In this document: piece after piece, positions 54,606 through 64,000 of the stretch
Numbering within the stretch: position 1 is the first letter of the stretch
How the letters are laid out: each line of letters opens with the position of its first letter
NCBI RefSeq assembly: GCF_009883635.2
Contig: NZ_CP026115.2
Span: forward strand, 186,001-250,000
Direction of reading: 5' to 3'
DNA length: 64,000 nucleotides
Origin: Pseudomonas putida
Lineage (GTDB): Bacteria; Pseudomonadota; Gammaproteobacteria; Pseudomonadales; Pseudomonadaceae
The notes under the pieces: model-generated
The model's input: the letters and a program-made list of their open reading frames with translations, nothing else
Databases searched by the model: none
What the model was told of the DNA's origin: nothing
Program-made: the position numbers and the translations under genes

Positions 54606-55493
54606 TCAAGCTTCTGGCATCAACGTCGCAATCAACGCCCGCACCGTCCCCGGCAGCGCATCCAGCTCCCGCACCAGGATGCTCCGCTCGCGCACCGCCC
54701 ACGGCTCATCCAGGCTGATGGTCACCAGTTCCATGGTCTGGCTGTGCCGCAGCGCCGCCGACTCGGGGATGATGCCAATGCCCACCCCCGCCTCCACCAG
54801 CCGGCAGATGGCTTCGAAACTCGACAGCTGGATCCGCAGCGACAGGTTCAGGCCCATGCGCTCGACATGGTCACGCAGGAAGCTCAGCAAGGTGCTGCCA
54901 TCGTGCAAGCCGATATGCTGGAAGTCCAAGGTCTGTTTCAAGGTCACCTTCTTGCGCCCTGCCAGCTCGTGGCCGGCCGGCACGATCAGCACCAGGCGGT
55001 CGGTGCTGAAATGCATCACCTGCAAGCCGCTGGCCTCCACCGGCCCTGCGATGATGCCCATGTCGCTGCTGCCATCGAGCACGCCGCGCACGATGTCCCG
55101 CGACAGGCGCTCCTGCAGGTCGACGGTCACGCCGGGACGCTTGGCCATGAAACCGGCCAGCACTTCGGGCAGGAACTCGGTGACCGCAGTGGTGTTGGCG
55201 AAGATGCGGATATGCCCGGCCAGGTCGGTGCCGAACTGCGTGAACTCGGCTTTCAGGTAATCGACCTGGCGCATGATCAAACGGGCATGCATGAGCAGCT
55301 TATGCCCCGCCGGGGTCAGCTCGACGCCTCGGCTGTCGCGGTACAGCAGTCGCGTGTCGAGCTGGGCTTCGAGGGCCTTGATCCGCGCACTGGCGGCGGC
55401 CGGCGAAAGGAACGCCCGCCGCGCACCCTGGGTCAGGCTCGGCGATTCGCCGATATGAATGAAAAGCCGCAGGTCTGCCAGGTCGAAATGCAT
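54606..55493 (-). CDS. ripR: LysR-family regulator of itaconate cluster (RipR-like)
   Basis: The 295-residue LysR protein has HTH ADLRLFIHIGESPSLTQGARRAFLSPAAASARIKALEAQLDTRLL and a substrate-binding domain (GSSDMGIIAGPVEASG, AICRLVEAGVGIGIIPESAALR). It is divergent from the itaconyl-CoA hydratase gene, as PA0877 is from PA0878 in P. aeruginosa. It should activate the operon when itaconate is present. A shared 28-bp motif in its promoter and before dctP is the likely site. Confidence 0.82.
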   Translation of the reverse strand: MHFDLADLRLFIHIGESPSLTQGARRAFLSPAAASARIKALEAQLDTRLLYRDSRGVELTPAGHKLLMHARLIMRQVDYLKAEFTQFGTDLAGHIRIFANTTAVTEFLPEVLAGFMAKRPGVTVDLQERLSRDIVRGVLDGSSDMGIIAGPVEASGLQVMHFSTDRLVLIVPAGHELAGRKKVTLKQTLDFQHIGLHDGSTLLSFLRDHVERMGLNLSLRIQLSSFEAICRLVEAGVGIGIIPESAALRHSQTMELVTISLDEPWAVRERSILVRELDALPGTVRALIATLMPEA

Positions 55494-55531
55494 GGGGAGG
55501 TCCGGTCGTGGCGATGGCGTTCAGCATACCT

Positions 55532-55559
55532 GAACGCTGCCTTACACAAATGCAAATTC
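55532..55559. promoter_or_regulatory. shared 28-bp motif, copy 1 (itaconate promoter)
   Basis: This block differs at only three positions from 61152-61179 upstream of dctP; its centre reads GCCTTACACAAATGC. It lies in the divergent ripR/ich promoter, 61 bp before the hydratase start. It is a candidate RipR binding site. Confidence 0.65.
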
Positions 55560-55619
55560 ACAGAATGCCGGGCGCCTCGCATGATCGGCCCATAACAACA
55601 AATGCAGAGGCCCATGGTT

Positions 55620-56459
55620 ATGACTGCTTCCCACCCGCCCATCGACTACAGCGCCTGGATCGGCCGCACGGAAGAGGCCGTCGATGAGCTCAGCCGCAAC
55701 CTGATCAAACGCATCGCCGCCACCTTCGGCGAAGCCGCTCCTGCCGCCGGCCAACCGCTGCCACCGCTGTGGATGTGGTGCTTCTTCCAGGAGCCGGTGG
55801 CCGAGTCGCAGCTGGGCACGGACGGCCACCCGGCACGCGGCGGCTTCCTGCCCCCGGCCGACAACCGTAACCGCATGTGGGCCGGTGGCCGGGTAGAGTT
55901 CATCGCGCCGCTCAAGGTCGGCGCCGAAGCCCATCGCCTGTCGACCATCCTGCACATCGAGGAAAAGCACGGCCGCACCGGCGCGCTGCTGTTCGTCACG
56001 GTGCGTCACGACTACTCGCAACACGGCCAGCTGTGCGTGCGCGAAGAGCAGGACATCGTCTACCGCGAGCCCAACCCGCCCAAGCTCGACAGCGCCCCCG
56101 CCGACGCGCCGGCCGACTGGAGCGAGGCGGTCACCCCAACGCCGACCCTGCTGTTCCGTTACTCCGCGGTGACCTTCAACGGCCACCGCATCCATTACGA
56201 CTTCCCCTATGTCACCGAGACCGAAGGCTACGCCGGCCTGGTCGTGCACGGCCCGATGATTGCCACCTTGAACCTGCGCGCATTCATCCGCGCCAACCCC
56301 GACAAGCAGGTGCGCCACTTCGCCTACCGCGGCGTGCGCCCGCTGACCGTGCCGACTCCGTTCGAAGTGGCCGGGCGCATCAGCGCGCCAGGCCAGGCCC
56401 GGCTGTGGGCCGGCAATGCCGCTGGCGTGGCGCAGAGCGCCGACGTGCTTTTCGACTGA
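55620..56459 (+). CDS. ich: itaconyl-CoA hydratase (MaoC-like)
   Basis: The 279-residue protein is a double hot-dog hydratase of the mesaconyl-C4-CoA/itaconyl-CoA group, with FNGHRIHYD194FPYVTETEGYAGLVVH210GPM carrying the MaoC aspartate and histidine. It hydrates itaconyl-CoA to (S)-citramalyl-CoA. GAGG lies 9-10 bp before ATG 55620; ATG 55614 is too close to it. It is first in a run matching PA0878-PA0886 of P. aeruginosa. Confidence 0.88.
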   Translation: MTASHPPIDYSAWIGRTEEAVDELSRNLIKRIAATFGEAAPAAGQPLPPLWMWCFFQEPVAESQLGTDGHPARGGFLPPADNRNRMWAGGRVEFIAPLKVGAEAHRLSTILHIEEKHGRTGALLFVTVRHDYSQHGQLCVREEQDIVYREPNPPKLDSAPADAPADWSEAVTPTPTLLFRYSAVTFNGHRIHYDFPYVTETEGYAGLVVHGPMIATLNLRAFIRANPDKQVRHFAYRGVRPLTVPTPFEVAGRISAPGQARLWAGNAAGVAQSADVLFD

Positions 56460-56479
56460 TACCAGACAGGGAACACCCC

Positions 56480-57643
56480 ATGCATACGTACGACAGCGAT
56501 GACCTCAACGCCATCCGCGAAGGCGTGCGCGCCTTGTGCGCCGAGTTCGACGCCAGCTACTGGCGCAAGATCGATGAAGAAAAGAGCTTCCCGGAAGCAT
56601 TCGTCAAGGCCATGACCGATGCCGGCTGGCTGTCGGCCATGATCCCCGAAGCGTACGGCGGCTCGGGCCTGGGCCTGGCCGAGGCCTCGGTGATCCTCGA
56701 AGAGGTGAACGCCTGCGGTGGCAACTCCGGCACCGTGCACGGGCAGATGTACAACATGTTCACCCTGCTGCGCCACGGCAGCGAGGAACAGAAGCGCCAC
56801 TACCTGCCCAAGCTTGCCAGCGGCGAACTGCGCCTGCAGTCGATGGGCGTGACCGAGCCCACCACCGGCACCGACACCACCAGGATCAAGACCACCGCCG
56901 TGCGCCAGGGTGACAAGTACGTGATCAATGGCCAGAAGGTGTGGATTTCGCGCATCCAGCACTCGGACCTGATGATCCTGCTGGCACGCACTACCCCCTT
57001 GCCGGCGGTGAAGAAGAAGTCCGAGGGCATGTCGATCTTCCTGGTCGACCTGCGTGAAGCCATCGGCAACGGCCTGACCGTGCAACCCATCGCCAACATG
57101 GTCAACCATGAGACCAACGAGCTGTTCTTCGACAACCTCGAACTGCCGGCCAACAGCCTGATCGGTGAGGAAGGCAAGGGCTTTCGCTACATCCTCGACG
57201 GCCTCAACGCCGAGCGCACGCTGATCGCCGCCGAGTGCATCGGTGATGGCCGCTGGTTCGTCGAAAAGGCCAGCGCCTACGCCCGTGACCGCGTGGTGTT
57301 CGGCCGCCCGATCGGGCAGAACCAGGGCGTGCAGTTCCCCATCGCCGAAGCCCATATCGAGATCGAGGCCGCCGACCTGATGCGCTGGCGCGCCTGCGCC
57401 GAGTACGACAGCGGGCAGAACGCCGGGGCCAGCGCCAACATGGCCAAGTACCTGGCGGCGAAAGCCTCGTGGGAGGCGGCCAACGCCTGCCTGCAGACCC
57501 ACGGCGGCTTTGGCTTTGCCTGCGAATACGACGTCGAGCGCAAGTTCCGCGAAACACGCCTGTACCAGGTGGCGCCGATCTCCACCAACCTGATCCTGTC
57601 CTACGTGGCCGAGCACCTGCTCGAGCTGCCACGCAGCTTCTGA
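56480..57643 (+). CDS. acyl-CoA dehydrogenase of itaconate cluster
   Basis: The 387-residue flavoenzyme has the standard domains: MIPEAYGGSGLGLAEASVILEEV, QSMGVTEPTTGTDTTRIKTTAVRQGDKYVINGQKVWIS, RDRVVFGRPIGQNQGVQFPIAEAHIEIEAADLM and QTHGGFGFACEYDVERKFRET. The counterpart in P. aeruginosa is PA0879. Its exact substrate in the pathway is unclear; a C5 dicarboxylyl-CoA is plausible. The ATG at 56480 follows the hydratase stop by 20 bp, with ACAGGGAA upstream. Confidence 0.88.
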   Translation: MHTYDSDDLNAIREGVRALCAEFDASYWRKIDEEKSFPEAFVKAMTDAGWLSAMIPEAYGGSGLGLAEASVILEEVNACGGNSGTVHGQMYNMFTLLRHGSEEQKRHYLPKLASGELRLQSMGVTEPTTGTDTTRIKTTAVRQGDKYVINGQKVWISRIQHSDLMILLARTTPLPAVKKKSEGMSIFLVDLREAIGNGLTVQPIANMVNHETNELFFDNLELPANSLIGEEGKGFRYILDGLNAERTLIAAECIGDGRWFVEKASAYARDRVVFGRPIGQNQGVQFPIAEAHIEIEAADLMRWRACAEYDSGQNAGASANMAKYLAAKASWEAANACLQTHGGFGFACEYDVERKFRETRLYQVAPISTNLILSYVAEHLLELPRSF

Positions 57644-57653
57644 GGGCCTGAGC

Positions 57654-59003
57654 ATGCAAGCTACCCAAGCCCTGGCGGGCTTCCTCGCCGACCTGCATTA
57701 CGCACAGATCCCTGGCCACGTGCTCGACCGCACCGAAGACCTGTTCCTCGACTGGCTCGGCTCGGCCCTGGCCAGCCAGGGGGCGCACCCGATCCCACTG
57801 TTCGAGCGTTACGCCGACCGCATGGGCCCCGCCCAAGGCAGCGCCCGCGTGCTGACCAGCGGGCGCAGCTCATCGCCCTACTTCGCCGCGCTGGTCAACG
57901 GCGCCGCCTCGCACCTGGTCGAGCAGGACGACCTGCACAACAGCTCGGTGCTGCACCCGGCCACGGTGGTGTTCTCCGCCGTGCTGGCAGCGGCCCAGGA
58001 CCTCGGCAATTCCGGCCAGGACCTGCTGCTGGCCAGCGTCGCCGGCTACGAGGCGGGCATCCGCATCGGTGAGTTCCTCGGCCGTTCGCACTACCGCATC
58101 TTCCACACCACCGCTACCGTCGGCACCCTGGCCGCTGCCGTGGGCGTGGGCAAGCTGCTGGGCTTCGACAAGGAACAGTTCATCAACCTGCTCGGCAGCG
58201 CCGGCACCCAGGCCGCCGGGCTTTGGGAATTCCTGCGCGATGCTGCCGACTCCAAGCAACTGCACACCGCCAAGGCTGCCGCCGACGGCCTGCTCGCCGC
58301 CTACCTGACCGCCGATGGCCTGAGCGGCGCGCGCAATATTCTCGAAGGGGACCAGGGCCTGGCTGCCGGCATGTCCAGCGATGCCGACCCAGCACGCCTG
58401 AGCGACCGCCTGGGCAGCCGCTGGGCGCTGGCGGAAACCTCGTTCAAGTTCCACGCCTCGTGCCGCCATACCCACCCCGCCGCCGATGCGCTGCTGCAGC
58501 TGATGCAACGCGAAGGCCTGAAACATGAGCAGATTGCCAAGGTGGTCACCCGCGTGCACCAGGGCGCCATCGACGTGCTCGGGCGGGTAACCACGCCAAC
58601 CACCGTGCACCAGGCCAAGTTCTCCATGGGCACCGTACTCGGCCTGATCGCCGTGCATGGCAGCGCGCAACTCATCGAATTCCGCGACCTGGCGCTTACC
58701 GACCCACGGGTTGCCAGTTTCCGCGACAAGGTCGAGATGCAGCTGGACCCTGAAGTGGATGCTGCCTACCCCGCCCGCTGGCTGGGCCGTGTCGAGGTCA
58801 CCTGCAGCGATGGCCGCCACTTCAGCGCCGCCATCGACGAACCCAAGGGCGACCCCGGCAACACCCTCTCGCGCCCGGAGCTGGAAGCCAAGTTCCAGCG
58901 CCTGCTGGCCTATTCCGGCGCCCGCAGCCCGGCCCAGGGCCAGGCCCTGATCGAGCAGGTCTGGCAGCTGCGCGATGCGCGCTCGCTGGCCGCATTGCAC
59001 TGA
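57654..59003 (+). CDS. MmgE/PrpD-family protein
   Basis: The 449-residue protein fits MmgE/PrpD (2-methylcitrate dehydratase/cis-aconitate decarboxylase fold): LFLDWLGSALASQGAHPI, AALVNGAASHLVEQDDLHNSSVLHPATVVFSAVLAAAQ, VAGYEAGIRIGEFLGRSHYRIFHTTATVGTLAAAVG and FKFHASCRHTHPAADALLQ. In this cluster (PA0881 position) it may isomerise or dehydrate a C5/C6 acid. Interestingly, the fold is shared with itaconate-forming cis-aconitate decarboxylase. Confidence 0.88.
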   Translation: MQATQALAGFLADLHYAQIPGHVLDRTEDLFLDWLGSALASQGAHPIPLFERYADRMGPAQGSARVLTSGRSSSPYFAALVNGAASHLVEQDDLHNSSVLHPATVVFSAVLAAAQDLGNSGQDLLLASVAGYEAGIRIGEFLGRSHYRIFHTTATVGTLAAAVGVGKLLGFDKEQFINLLGSAGTQAAGLWEFLRDAADSKQLHTAKAAADGLLAAYLTADGLSGARNILEGDQGLAAGMSSDADPARLSDRLGSRWALAETSFKFHASCRHTHPAADALLQLMQREGLKHEQIAKVVTRVHQGAIDVLGRVTTPTTVHQAKFSMGTVLGLIAVHGSAQLIEFRDLALTDPRVASFRDKVEMQLDPEVDAAYPARWLGRVEVTCSDGRHFSAAIDEPKGDPGNTLSRPELEAKFQRLLAYSGARSPAQGQALIEQVWQLRDARSLAALH

Positions 59004-59021
59004 TGACGAACAGGTGACCCC

Positions 59022-60221
59022 ATGACTCAAACTGCACCCCGCCCGCTGGACGGTATCACCGTCGTCAGCCTGGAACATGCCATCGCCGCGCCCTTCTGCA
59101 CCCGCCAGCTGGCCGACCTGGGCGCCCGTGTGATCAAGGTCGAACGGCCCGGCAGCGGCGACTTCGCCCGTGGCTATGACCAGCGCGTCGACGGCCTGGC
59201 CTCGCACTTCGTGTGGACCAACCGCTCCAAGGAAAGCCTCACCCTCGACCTCAAGCAGCAGGCCGCCGACGGTATCCTCGACGCCCTGCTGGCCAAGGCC
59301 GACGTGCTCGTGCAAAACCTCGCACCCGGCGCCGCCGCGCGCATGGGCCTGTCGTTCGACGCCTTGCACCAGCGCTTTCCGCGCCTGATCGTCTGCGACA
59401 TTTCCGGCTACGGCGCAGGCGGCCCGTATGAAAAGAAGAAGGCCTACGACCTGCTGATCCAGAGCGAGGGCGGCTTCCTCTCGGTGACCGGCGGCCCCAG
59501 CGACGAGGAAATGGCCAAGGCCGGCTGCTCGATCGCCGACATCGCCGCTGGCATGTATGCCTATACCGGCGTGCTGTCGGCGCTGCTGCTGCGCGACAAG
59601 ACCGGCCTGGGCAGCCGCATCGACGTGTCGATGCTGGAAAGCCTGGTGGAGTGGATGGGCTACCCGATGTACTACGCCTACAACGGCGCGCCGCCCCCAC
59701 CGCGCGCGGGCTCCTCGCACTCGACCATCTACCCGTACGGGCCGTTCCCCACCGGCGGTGGCGGCACGATCATGCTCGGCCTGCAGAACGAACGGGAATG
59801 GGCGTTGTTCTGCGAAAAGGTCCTGCTCGACCCGGCGTTGGCCAGCGACGACCGCTTCAGCGCCAACTTCAAGCGCTCGGAAAACCGCGAGGTGCTGCGC
59901 CAGATCATCGTCGAGCGCTTTGCCGCCCTGTCGCTGGACGAGGTGGTGGCGCGCCTGGATGACGCCCAGATCGCCAACGCCCGGGTCAACGACATGCACG
60001 GCGTGTGGCAGCACCCGCAGCTGCAGGCCCGCGATAGCTGGCGTGAAGTCGACAGCCCGGCCGGCAAGTTGCCGTCGCTGCTGCCTCCGGGGCGCAATGC
60101 CGCCTTCACCCCACGCATGGACGCCGTGCCGGCGCTGGGGCAGCACACTGTGGGCATCCTCGCTGAACTGGGCCTGAGCGCCGAACAGCGCGCCAGCCTG
60201 GCCGCAGGAGGCGTTATATGA
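59022..60221 (+). CDS. ict: itaconate CoA-transferase (CaiB/BaiF)
   Basis: The 399-residue class III CoA-transferase has RPLDGITVVSLEHAIAAPFCTRQLADLGARVIKVERPGSGDFAR and a catalytic aspartate at D173 in AGCSIADIAAGMYAY. It would move CoA (from succinyl-CoA) to itaconate, starting the pathway. It matches PA0882 in position. Its stop overlaps the next gene's start by 4 bp (ATGA), so the pair is translationally coupled. Confidence 0.9.
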   Translation: MTQTAPRPLDGITVVSLEHAIAAPFCTRQLADLGARVIKVERPGSGDFARGYDQRVDGLASHFVWTNRSKESLTLDLKQQAADGILDALLAKADVLVQNLAPGAAARMGLSFDALHQRFPRLIVCDISGYGAGGPYEKKKAYDLLIQSEGGFLSVTGGPSDEEMAKAGCSIADIAAGMYAYTGVLSALLLRDKTGLGSRIDVSMLESLVEWMGYPMYYAYNGAPPPPRAGSSHSTIYPYGPFPTGGGGTIMLGLQNEREWALFCEKVLLDPALASDDRFSANFKRSENREVLRQIIVERFAALSLDEVVARLDDAQIANARVNDMHGVWQHPQLQARDSWREVDSPAGKLPSLLPPGRNAAFTPRMDAVPALGQHTVGILAELGLSAEQRASLAAGGVI

Positions 60222-61036
60222 GCGTGGTGCGCTCCGCCCTGTTCGTGCCTGGCAGCCGGCCCGAACGTTTCGCCAAGGCCCTGGCGGCGGGTGCCGATGT
60301 GGTGATCGTCGACTTCGAGGATGCCGTCGAGGAGGCGCTGAAGCAGCAGGCCCGCGACAACCTGGCGGCGTTTCTCCAGGCCACGCCGCAGGCCTCGGTA
60401 TGGGTGCGGGTCAACGCGCCACAGCACCCGCAACACGCCACCGACGTGGCCTTCTGCGCGCAGCAGCCGGGGGTCGCCGGGCTGCTGTTGCCCAAGGTGG
60501 AGAACGCTACTCAGGTCGCGGTGGCCTGGCACGGCGGCAAGCCCGTGTGGCCAATCATCGAGAGTGCCAAGGGCCTGCTGGCATTGGCGCAGATTGCCGC
60601 GGCTGAAGGCGTCGAGCGCCTGTCGTTTGGCAGCCTCGACCTGGCGCTGGACCTGGGCTTGAACACCGAGAGCGAGGCGGCCCGGCAGTTTCTCGACCAG
60701 GCGCGCATGGCGGTGCAGCTGCATTCGCGGGGGGCCGATCTGGCGCCACCGCTGGATGGGGTGTTCCCGGCCATCGCCGATGCCGAGGGGCTGCAGCGGG
60801 CCATACGGCATGCCTATGACATGGGGTATGGCGGGGCGTTGTGCATACATCCGCAGCAGGTGGCAGTGATTCATGCAGCGCTGGCGCCGAGTGCCGAGGA
60901 ACTGGCGTGGGCGCGGCGGGTGCTGGCGGCGAGTGACGCGGCCAATGGCGCCGGGGCCTTCCAGCTGGAGGGGCAGATGGTCGATGCGCCGGTGGTGTTG
61001 CGGGCGCAGCGGTTGCTGGCTGGAAATCTCGACTGA
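60218..61036 (+). CDS. ccl: (S)-citramalyl-CoA lyase (HpcH/HpaI/CitE family)
   Basis: The 272-residue TIM-barrel lyase has RSALFVPGSRPERFAKALAAGADVVIVDFEDAVEEALKQQARDN, WVRVNAP, GLLLPKVENATQVA and ALCIHPQQVAVIHAALAPSAEELAWA, the CitE-family signature. It cleaves citramalyl-CoA to acetyl-CoA and pyruvate, ending the itaconate route. It matches PA0883. Confidence 0.9.
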   Translation: MSVVRSALFVPGSRPERFAKALAAGADVVIVDFEDAVEEALKQQARDNLAAFLQATPQASVWVRVNAPQHPQHATDVAFCAQQPGVAGLLLPKVENATQVAVAWHGGKPVWPIIESAKGLLALAQIAAAEGVERLSFGSLDLALDLGLNTESEAARQFLDQARMAVQLHSRGADLAPPLDGVFPAIADAEGLQRAIRHAYDMGYGGALCIHPQQVAVIHAALAPSAEELAWARRVLAASDAANGAGAFQLEGQMVDAPVVLRAQRLLAGNLD

Positions 61037-61040
61037 TCAT

Positions 61041-61125
61041 GCCGGCCTCTTCGCGGGACAAGCCCGCTCCTACAGGAATGAGGTGACCCCTTGTAGGAGC
61101 GGGCTTGTCCCGCGAAGAGGCCGGC
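61041..61125. repeat. REP pair (34-bp perfect inverted arms)
   Basis: GCCGGCCTCTTCGCGGGACA begins the left arm (61041-61074); the right arm (61092-61125) is its exact inverse, with 17 bp between. This is the classical P. putida REP sequence. It separates the enzyme genes from the TRAP genes. Confidence 0.9.
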
Positions 61126-61151
61126 ACAAGAAGACCGCGTTCACCTCAGCC

Positions 61152-62247
<1,096 letters not shown>

Positions 62248-62317
62248 CCCCGCCTGTGCCCTTCCCCGGCCACCCGCTCCACGGGTGGCCTGCCCTCTCT
62301 CTGTCTGGAGAATTCCT

Positions 62318-62950
62318 ATGCAATTGCTCAGGCGTGTCTGGGAGCACTTCGAGGAAGGCATGATCGCCTTTCTCCTGGCGGCCATGACCTTGGTGACCTT
62401 CCTCTACGTAGCGCTGAACAACCTCTACACAATGTTCTACACCCTTAGTGATCACTGGGCATTCGCCAGTGACGCCCTGCTGAGCATCGGCGATCACCTG
62501 ATGGCCTACGCCCAGGAAATGACCTGGAGCATCGCCCTGACCAAGGCGCTGTTCGGCTGGCTGATTTTTTTCGGAATCTCTTATGGCGTGCGCACCGCCG
62601 GCCACCTCGGCGTCGATGTGCTGGTGCGGCGCACGCCGAAGCCTGTGCAACGGGTGCTGGCGATGATCGCCTGCGCCTGCTGCCTGGCCTATGCCGGGCT
62701 GTTCCTGGTAGCCAGCATCAAGTGGGTGAGCGCGGTGCTGGTGGCTGGCATCGGTGCCGAGGACCTCGACCGCTACGGCATCAAGGTCGGCCATATCGCG
62801 CTGATCGTACCGTTCGGTTTCGCCCTGGTGATCATCCGCTACCTGGAAATCCTCTACCGCCTGTTCACCCACCGCCAGTACAGCCTGGGCCTCGCCGACG
62901 AGGCCGCCGAAGCCAGCAAGCTGGCCAACCCCGGTGAGGAGCACCACTGA
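62318..62950 (+). CDS. dctQ: TRAP transporter small permease DctQ
   Basis: The 210-residue membrane protein has four hydrophobic helices and the DctQ pattern FEEGMIAFLLAAMTLVTFLYVALNN, FGISYGVRTAGHLGVDVLVRRTPKPVQ and FALVIIRYLEILYRL. CTGGAG is 7 bp before ATG 62318. Its stop overlaps the dctM start (TGATG). Confidence 0.92.
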   Translation: MQLLRRVWEHFEEGMIAFLLAAMTLVTFLYVALNNLYTMFYTLSDHWAFASDALLSIGDHLMAYAQEMTWSIALTKALFGWLIFFGISYGVRTAGHLGVDVLVRRTPKPVQRVLAMIACACCLAYAGLFLVASIKWVSAVLVAGIGAEDLDRYGIKVGHIALIVPFGFALVIIRYLEILYRLFTHRQYSLGLADEAAEASKLANPGEEHH

Positions 62951-64000
62951 TGACGGTTATCTGCCTGTTCCTGCTGCTGTTCGTATTCATGTTTCTCGGC
63001 GTGCCCATCGCCATCTCGCTGGGCCTGTCGGGGGCGCTGTCGATCCTGATGTTCAGCCAGGACTCGCTCAGCTCGCTGGCGATCAAGCTGTTCGAGACCT
63101 CCGACAGCTACACCTTCCTGGCCATCCCCTTCTTCCTGCTGTCGGGCGCGTTCATGACCACCGGTGGCGTGGCCCAGCGCCTGATCGACTTCGCCAATGC
63201 CTGTGTCGGGCATATTCGCGGCGGCCTGGCGATTGCCGCAGTGCTGGCGTGCATGCTGTTCGCCGCGCTGTCGGGTTCGTCGCCGGCCACCGTAGCCGCC
63301 GTCGGCTCGATTGCCGTGGCCGGCATGGTGCGCTCCGGCTACCCACGCGAGTTCGGCGCAGGGATCATCTGCAACGCCGGCACCCTGGGCATCCTGATCC
63401 CGCCGTCGATCGTCATGGTGGTGTACTCGGCGGCCACCGAGACCTCGGTCGGCAAGCTGTTCATGGCCGGCGTGGTGCCGGGCATCCTGCTCGGCGTATT
63501 CCTGATGGTGACGATCTACATCGTCGCCCGCATCAAGAAGCTGCCCGCACAACCACGCGCCACTTTCGCCGAATGGCTGAGTACCGCCCGGCGCGCGTTC
63601 TGGGGCCTGTTGCTGCTGGTGATCATCCTCGGCGGCATCTACAGCGGCATGTTCACCCCCACCGAAGCGGCGGCGGTGGCGGCGGTGTACTCGGCGTTCA
63701 TCGCGCTGTTCGTGTACAAGGACATGCGCCTGCGTGACTGCCCGAAAGTGCTGCTGGAGTCGGGCCGGCTGACCATCATGCTGCTGTTCATCATCGCCAA
63801 CGCCATGCTTTTCGCCCACGTGCTGACCACCGAGCAGATCCCCCAGCAGATCACACAGTGGGTGATGTCCGAAGGACTGACGCCGATCGGTTTCCTGATC
63901 ATGGTCAACATCGTGCTGCTGGTGGCCGGCAGCTTCATGGAGCCGTCGGCGATCATCCTGATCCTCGCGCCGATTTTCTTCCCGATCGCCATGAAGCTGG
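62950..64000 (+). CDS. dctM: TRAP transporter large permease DctM (cut by window end)
   Basis: Starting at ATG 62950, the frame is open to the window end (about 350 residues seen of the usual 425). It has MTVICLFLLLFVFMFLGVPIAISLGLSGALSI at the start and FAALSGSSPATVAAVGSIAVAGM, NAGTLGILIPPSIVMVVYS and GMFTPTEAAAVAAVYS, hallmarks of DctM. It is the transporter channel for DctP. Confidence 0.92.
   Translation, partial: MTVICLFLLLFVFMFLGVPIAISLGLSGALSILMFSQDSLSSLAIKLFETSDSYTFLAIPFFLLSGAFMTTGGVAQRLIDFANACVGHIRGGLAIAAVLACMLFAALSGSSPATVAAVGSIAVAGMVRSGYPREFGAGIICNAGTLGILIPPSIVMVVYSAATETSVGKLFMAGVVPGILLGVFLMVTIYIVARIKKLPAQPRATFAEWLSTARRAFWGLLLLVIILGGIYSGMFTPTEAAAVAAVYSAFIALFVYKDMRLRDCPKVLLESGRLTIMLLFIIANAMLFAHVLTTEQIPQQITQWVMSEGLTPIGFLIMVNIVLLVAGSFMEPSAIILILAPIFFPIAMKL

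Noticed and set aside
55877..57643. 588-codon frame including the acyl-CoA dehydrogenase and an upstream shadow of the hydratase
   Set aside because: The first 200 codons are an alternative frame of the hydratase; the dehydrogenase starts at ATG 56480.
57870..60146. 758-codon antisense frame over the PrpD and CoA-transferase genes
   Set aside because: It lacks any recognisable domain and mirrors two well-defined genes on the other strand.
61041..61125. Considered as a rho-independent terminator
   Set aside because: No U-tract on either strand, and the sequence is a textbook REP pair; it may still affect transcript ends.

Overview
The window is GC-rich, densely coded chromosomal DNA from a Pseudomonas, most likely of the P. 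putida group. I infer this from the gene content (iac auxin-catabolism genes, catBCA, an itaconate cluster in the gene order known from P. aeruginosa PA0877-PA0886, OprD-type porins, NhaA, FeaR- and CatR-like regulators) and from the many small extragenic palindromes of the kind typical of P. putida. No rRNA, tRNA, CRISPR array, prophage or intact insertion sequence was seen; one transposase scar is present.

Layout. 0-3.3 kb: end of an AraC regulator, an AhpD-like protein and glutaredoxin pair, an IS scar, GrpB-family, cupin and GNAT proteins. 3.5-8.2 kb: a small uncharacterised catabolic unit (TIM-barrel isomerase, Gfo/Idh/MocA dehydrogenase, IclR regulator, divergent FAD oxidoreductase). 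8.3-15 kb: a DUF202 pair, a membrane HD-GYP protein, NhaA and an 8-oxoguanine-deaminase-like amidohydrolase. 15.0-15.8 kb: a long inverted-repeat element. 16-20.6 kb: a stand-alone PBP2, a FeaR-like regulator and an outer-membrane channel.

20.6-45 kb is the core. A complete set of indole-3-acetate (auxin) degradation genes, iacABCDEFG plus iacR and iacHI, converts IAA to catechol. catBCA with CatR takes catechol into the beta-ketoadipate pathway. Between them lie a second, nearly identical and inverted copy of iacCD behind a LysR gene, an OprD porin, a dCache-type chemoreceptor, two dehydrogenases, an AraC regulator and an MFS carrier. The arrangement suggests one locus for sensing, taking up and mineralising auxin-like aromatics. 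Two matching palindromes, each over a TTGACA -35 box, are proposed as IacR operators.

45-53.7 kb: a LysR/AbrB-family transporter pair, an M24 (DddP-like) and Rieske (GbcA-like) gene pair with a divergent LysR, a VOC protein, an unknown zinc-ribbon protein and an MFS carrier. 53.7-54.6 kb: a second copy of the long inverted-repeat element. 54.6-64 kb: an itaconate-type cluster (LysR, hydratase, acyl-CoA dehydrogenase, PrpD, CoA-transferase, citramalyl-CoA lyase, TRAP transporter DctP-DctQ-DctM, the last cut by the window end). A 28-bp motif occurs both upstream of the hydratase and upstream of dctP and probably marks the regulator's sites.

All assignments rest on reading the sequence and on remembered family features; no database search was run.
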